Shown here: positions 60,658-64,000 of the stretch, in pieces
Numbering within the stretch: the stretch's first letter is position 1
Layout of the letters: every line of letters begins with the position of its first letter
Origin: Planctomycetota bacterium
GTDB lineage: Bacteria > Planctomycetota > Phycisphaerae > Phycisphaerales > SM1A02
NCBI GenBank assembly: GCA_022564665.1
Contig: JADFKZ010000001.1
Coordinates: 1-64,000, forward strand
Direction: 5' to 3'
Length of the DNA: 64,000 nucleotides
Translations under genes and position numbers: made by a program
The notes under the pieces: model-generated
What the model was told of the DNA's origin: nothing
The model's input: the letters and a program-made list of their open reading frames with translations, nothing else
The model's database searches: none

Positions 60658-61497
60658 TCACCACTCACCGATCACCTCTTTATTGTCGATCAAGCGGACA
60701 GTACCCACCCGCGCCGCGATCAATGCCCGTGCCGGCGTCCGTGGCAACGGCGCCGCCGAGAGCGTGCGGGCATCACGCAATACCGCGTAGTCAACCTCGA
60801 GGCCGTGCTCGGTCAGCACCGCCCGCATCCGCTCCTGAGCCGCCGTCGGCCCCTGGCCGCTTCCGAGGGCATCATCCGCCGCCTGCAGCGCCCGCCACAC
60901 GCTCAACGCCCGCCGACGCTCATCGCGCCCGAGAAACGTGTTGCGGCTGCTTGTGGCGAGGCCGTCGGGCTCGCGGACGGTGGGGTGAGAGGCAATCCGC
61001 AGACGCGGCCAGCGCTCGCCCTGGGCCCCAACGAGCTGCCTGACCACCAAGAGCTGCTGGTAGTCCTTTTCGCCAAAAAGGGCGACTGAGGGCCGAACCA
61101 GGTCAAAGAGTCGCGCCACGACCCGGCAGACCCCCCCGAAGTGCCCCGGCCGGCATGCATCTTCAAGTGCCGGGCGGGTCGCGGCCTCGGGAAGCGGCGG
61201 CACCGGGATCTCGTCACCCTCCGGGTAGATCACCTCGGTGGTGGGTACGAATACGATGTCGACGCCGTTTTCGCGGGCCGTGCGAAGATCGGCCTCCAGA
61301 GACCGCGGGTAGCGTCGCAAATCTTCGCCCGGACCGAATTGTGTGGGGTTGACAAAGATGCTCACGACGACGGGGGCCGCCAGCCTGCGGGCCCGGCGCA
61401 TCAGGGCCGTGTGACCGGCGTGCAGCGCCCCCATCGTGGGCACGAACGCCCCACCCTCCGACAGGGCCAGGTCCCGGGGGTGGTTGACAAGATCCAT
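60658..61497 (-). CDS. panC: Pantothenate synthetase
   Basis: Joins pantoate and beta-alanine using ATP. The 279 residues from ATG 61497 contain PTMGALHAGHTALMRRARRL with the HxGH motif at 26-29, NPTQFGPGEDLRRYPRSLEA, the FGEKDYQQLLVVRQLV motif (ATP site), and RNTFLGRDERRRAL (KMSKS-like, in place of SSRN). Length and motifs are normal. The open frame upstream extends a little without family match. It lies 47 bases upstream of the aldehyde dehydrogenase gene on the same strand. Confidence 0.94.
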   Translation of the reverse strand: MDLVNHPRDLALSEGGAFVPTMGALHAGHTALMRRARRLAAPVVVSIFVNPTQFGPGEDLRRYPRSLEADLRTARENGVDIVFVPTTEVIYPEGDEIPVPPLPEAATRPALEDACRPGHFGGVCRVVARLFDLVRPSVALFGEKDYQQLLVVRQLVGAQGERWPRLRIASHPTVREPDGLATSSRNTFLGRDERRRALSVWRALQAADDALGSGQGPTAAQERMRAVLTEHGLEVDYAVLRDARTLSAAPLPRTPARALIAARVGTVRLIDNKEVIGEW

Positions 61498-61610
61498 GGA
61501 AAAAAGGAGACACGGAGGCCCAAAGCCACCGGGGCGCCTCATCGCCGGCGTCCCATGAACCGACTATGATAGATGGAGGCCTGGGTCCCCGTTGTTCAGG
61601 AGCGTCAAAA

Positions 61611-62012
61611 ATGGGTGTCACCATCACCGAGAGCGCGGCTCGCGAAATCCACTCGATCATCAAGAAGCAGGAGCTCGACCTGGACAAGATCCGTCTCCGC
61701 GTGGCCGTCAAGGGAGGCGGGTGCTCCGGTTTCAGCTACCTTCTGGACCTGACCGAGAACGAGAGAGACTCCGACGAGGTCTGTGAGTCGAGGTACCCGA
61801 TCCAGCCCAAGACCGCCGCCGTCGCTGTGGCGGAGTCCGGCGGCGACAACGGGGATTCGTTCACGCTCCGGGTCATCTGCGATCCCAAGAGCTATCTGTA
61901 CCTCAACGGCACGGTGATCGACTTCAAGGACGAGATGATGGGCCGGGGGTTCGTCTTCAGCAACCCCAACGCCACCTCCAGTTGCGGCTGCGGCTCAAGC
62001 TTCGCGGTCTAG
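61611..62012 (+). CDS. Iron-sulfur cluster carrier, IscA/ErpA type
   Basis: Scaffolds or delivers Fe-S clusters. The 133 residues from ATG 61611 (MGVTITESAAREIHSIIKKQ) have the three conserved Cys: Cys38 in VKGGGCSGFSYLL, and Cys125/Cys127 in SSCGCGSSFAV. A 12-residue insertion near residues 74-87 (AVAVAESGGDNGDSF) makes it slightly longer than the 110-residue norm. It is probably ErpA-like. The start has AGGAG upstream. The nearby nuoG needs Fe-S clusters, but the genes are not in an operon. Confidence 0.9.
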   Translation: MGVTITESAAREIHSIIKKQELDLDKIRLRVAVKGGGCSGFSYLLDLTENERDSDEVCESRYPIQPKTAAVAVAESGGDNGDSFTLRVICDPKSYLYLNGTVIDFKDEMMGRGFVFSNPNATSSCGCGSSFAV

Positions 62013-62029
62013 CGGAGGCCATACGGAGC

Positions 62030-62125
62030 GCTCAGGCAAGGCGACCGATCAGCGGCGGCGGATGAATTCGCCGCCGCGTACCACAGCGAGTGTCGACCCG
62101 GAGGGCCGTACGGAGCGCTCAAAAC
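62030..62125. repeat. E-family fragment
   Basis: ACGGAGCGCTCAGGCAAGG at about 62019 and CGTACGGAGCGCTCAAAACAG at 62107-62127 are E right-end-like sequences; CGAGTGTCGACCCGGAGGG between is a decayed interior. It sits between the IscA-type and phosphoribosyltransferase genes, both on the plus strand. Confidence 0.55.
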
Positions 62126-62137
62126 AGTCCTGGTGCC

Positions 62138-62803
62138 ATGTTCGCCAACCGTCTGGAAGCGGGGTGTCAGCTTGGCCGGAGGCTTGAGCACCTTTCGGGC
62201 CAGTCGGTCATGGTTCTGGGGTTGCCACGGGGCGGTGTGATCGTGGCGGCGCAGATCGCCGAGGCCCTTAGCGCCCCCCTCGATGTGCTCGTCGTCCGCA
62301 AGCTTGGGGCCCCCCTCCAACCGGAGCTTGCCATCGGCGCCGTCACCGACGGAGATCAACCCCAGCAGATCTTCAACGACGAGCTCATCGACAGGCTTGC
62401 GGTCAGCCGCGAGTACCTCGACCGGGAGATCCAGTGGCAGCTGGCGGAGGTCCGCCGCCGCCAGGAGCTCTACCGCGGGGGCCGGCCGGCGGTGAAGATC
62501 CTGCAGCAGACCGTGATCGTCGCAGACGACGGCATCGCCACCGGGGCCACGGTGCGGGCCGGCATTCAGGCGCTCCGCGGCAACGGTGCTGCGAGAATCG
62601 TCCTTGCGGTCCCCGTGGCTCCGCTCCAGGTGGCGCAGTCACTGCGTCAGGAGGTGGACGAGCTGTTGTGCCTCCAGACACCGGCATCGTTCACCGCCGT
62701 CGGCGCCTTTTACGGCGATTTCCGCCAGGTAACCGACAAGGAGGTCATTGACACGCTTCAGAGGGCGGCCCAGCGGCGACACGAGGGCTGTCCGCCGAGC
62801 TAG
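62138..62803 (+). CDS. Phosphoribosyltransferase family protein
   Basis: A 221-residue PRTase-fold protein from ATG 62138 (MFANRLEAGCQLGRRLEHLS). The PRPP-binding motif VIVADDGIATGATVR is at 126-140, preceded by LPRGGVIVAAQIAEAL and followed by VAVPVAPLQVAQSL. This is the family of small, often predicted, phosphoribosyltransferases (Rv0571c-like) rather than Upp or Apt. Substrate is unknown. It is followed by an E repeat and the ketoacyl synthase. Confidence 0.85.
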   Translation: MFANRLEAGCQLGRRLEHLSGQSVMVLGLPRGGVIVAAQIAEALSAPLDVLVVRKLGAPLQPELAIGAVTDGDQPQQIFNDELIDRLAVSREYLDREIQWQLAEVRRRQELYRGGRPAVKILQQTVIVADDGIATGATVRAGIQALRGNGAARIVLAVPVAPLQVAQSLRQEVDELLCLQTPASFTAVGAFYGDFRQVTDKEVIDTLQRAAQRRHEGCPPS

Positions 62804-62805
62804 CG

Positions 62806-62977
62806 CAGATTGCGTCAAGTCGTAGCGGCCTTTTTGATAGGCCACGTAGCCGCCAGAGCGAGTGTGCGGCCCGCAGCCCGAAGCGCTTCCAGACAAGAGC
62901 GGCCCCGCAGCCTGGAGGGCTGCTGAACTAGAGCGGCAAGGACACCGCGACGCCGCTACGGAGCGCTCGAAACAGCT
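62806..62977 (-). repeat. E-family repeat, reverse orientation, between convergent genes
   Basis: Read on plus: GCAGATTGCGTCAAGTCG at about 62811 and CGCTACGGAGCGCTCGAAAC at about 62954-62973. The interior has AGAGCGAGTGTGCGGCCC and two hairpin units (GCAGCCCGAAGCGCTTCC, degenerate; GCAGCCTGGAGGGCTGC). It runs right up to the stop of the synthase gene at 62978, so its right end almost touches coding DNA. Confidence 0.8.
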
Positions 62978-64000
62978 CTATTCTTCAAACCTCTTCACGA
63001 TCAACGTATCGTTCTGGCCACCAAAGCCGAATGAGTCCGACAGGCACACGTCCACCTTCGCCTGCCGCGCGGTGTTGGGGACATAGTCCAGATCGAGCTT
63101 GGGATCGGGGTCGGTGAGGTTGCTCGTCGGCGGCAGCACGTGGTTCCTGATTGCCAGAACGCAGGTGATCAGCTCGACCACCCCCGCCGCCGCGATCAGG
63201 TGGCCCATCATCGACTTGATCGAGCTGACGGGAATCCTGGGGGCATTGGGGCCGAAGACCCTCTTCAGCGCCAGGGTCTCGACGGAATCATTCTCCAGAG
63301 TTCCCGTTCCGTGGGCGGAGATGTAGTGGACCGGCGGTCGCCCGTCGGAGTCGACGCTCAACGGGTCGAGACCGGCGTCGTTGAGGGCTTCGCGGATTGC
63401 CGCCGCGGGGCCACGCCCCTCGACGTGCATGTCGGTGATCCGAAATGCATCGGCGCTGGAGCCGTAGCCGATGATCTCCGCCAGGGGCGTCGCCCCGCGG
63501 GCGCGGGCGTGCGCAAGCGTCTCCAGCACGACGATCCCCGCCCCCTCACCCATTACAAACCCGCTCCGCTTGCGGTCGAAGGGCCGCGAGGCGCGGGTGA
63601 TGTCACCTTTGGCCCTCGACAACGCCGTCAGCCGTATAAACCCGGTCACGCCCAGGACGTGGATCATGGTGTGCGTGCCGCCGGAGATCATGACATCGGC
63701 GTCACCGCGTCGCAGCATGTCGACCGCCTCGCCGATCGCCTGCGTGCTGGCGGCGCACGCGGTCAGGCAGTTGTACGCGGGGCCCCGGATGTCGTACTCC
63801 CGCGCGATGTGGCTCAACGGCATGTTCGGCTCCTGCGCGATCTCGCGCCAGGGATCCATATGCGCGCACGCGGCGGCCGCCCAGCGTTGCGTGTCGACCC
63901 TCCCCTGCTCAGAATCCCAGGCCGACACGTCCACACGGGCATAGGTGTCGAAGTCCAGCACCCCCTCGCCCGCGCCGAGGTAGATCCCGACGCGACGATG
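62978..64000 (-). CDS. Beta-ketoacyl-ACP synthase (FabF/FabB family), 5' end off the window
   Basis: Condenses acyl-ACP with malonyl-ACP in fatty acid synthesis. The visible 340 residues start in mid-gene (RRVGIYLGAGEG reads through the window edge), so the true start is beyond 64000. Catalytic Cys is in YNCLTACAASTQAIGEA; the two His in HYISAHGTGTLENDSVE and MMGHLIAAAGVVEL; SFGFGGQNDTLIVKRF ends it. These are FabF hallmarks. A type II elongation or a specialised ketosynthase cannot be told apart here. Confidence 0.9.
   Translation of the reverse strand, partial: HRRVGIYLGAGEGVLDFDTYARVDVSAWDSEQGRVDTQRWAAAACAHMDPWREIAQEPNMPLSHIAREYDIRGPAYNCLTACAASTQAIGEAVDMLRRGDADVMISGGTHTMIHVLGVTGFIRLTALSRAKGDITRASRPFDRKRSGFVMGEGAGIVVLETLAHARARGATPLAEIIGYGSSADAFRITDMHVEGRGPAAAIREALNDAGLDPLSVDSDGRPPVHYISAHGTGTLENDSVETLALKRVFGPNAPRIPVSSIKSMMGHLIAAAGVVELITCVLAIRNHVLPPTSNLTDPDPKLDLDYVPNTARQAKVDVCLSDSFGFGGQNDTLIVKRFEE

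Overview
This is a GC-rich bacterial chromosome segment with tightly packed genes on both strands. There is no transposase, phage gene, tRNA, rRNA or CRISPR array that I can see. The mix is a Gram-negative lipopolysaccharide toolkit (heptose phosphatase, heptosyltransferase, O-antigen ligase-like protein), a tiny histone H1-like protein, two ECF sigma/anti-sigma pairs, a ribosomal gene cluster with genes missing and scattered housekeeping genes. It best fits the PVC group, probably a Planctomycetota lineage such as Phycisphaerae. That placement is inference from gene content, not a phylogeny.

Layout. 1-1116: a probable cyclic-di-AMP regulator locus (YbbR/CdaR-like), converging on tyrS. 2.6-4.3 kb: a small membrane protein and pheS without pheT. 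4.4-18.8 kb (minus strand): one long S10-spc-alpha ribosomal cluster, rpsJ to rplQ, with secY, infA, rpmJ and rpoA. rpsD, rpmD, adk and map are absent from their usual places, and S14 is a short form that has lost its zinc cysteines. A good sigma70-type promoter lies upstream of rpsJ. 19-21 kb: a divergent secreted protein and lipoprotein pair of unknown function. 21.4-29 kb (minus): a hypothetical protein, a GT2 glycosyltransferase, a YhaM-like nuclease, nnrD, a transglutaminase-like secreted protein and lysS. 29-38 kb: an SDR dehydrogenase, phosphofructokinase, then an envelope polysaccharide cluster (gmhB, waaF, GT4, methyltransferase, WaaE-like GT2, O-antigen ligase) ending with plsY. 38-46 kb: two ECF sigma/anti-sigma pairs flanking purB, the mini-histone, a fabZ-like dehydratase, a Gly/Tyr-rich secreted protein and manA. 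46-50 kb: a GT4 protein with a long helical C-terminal domain, and a solitary atpD. 50-57 kb: a membrane protein and an AddB/AddA-like helicase-nuclease pair. 57-64 kb: an isolated nuoG, an aldehyde dehydrogenase, panC, an IscA/ErpA-type protein, a phosphoribosyltransferase and a ketoacyl synthase cut by the window edge.

The most unusual structure is non-coding. Two unrelated families of interspersed repeats fill the intergenic spaces. One (called E here) has conserved inverted ends and an expandable internal 34-bp hairpin unit, present five times in tandem at 37887-38056. The other (called CIR here) is a mosaic of short GC-rich modules about 150-400 bp long that can carry an inserted module with inverted ends (called D). 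Seven of the eight convergent gene junctions carry one of these families and the eighth has overlapping genes; none of the divergent junctions carries them. This suggests a role at transcript 3' ends or mobility targeted to such sites.
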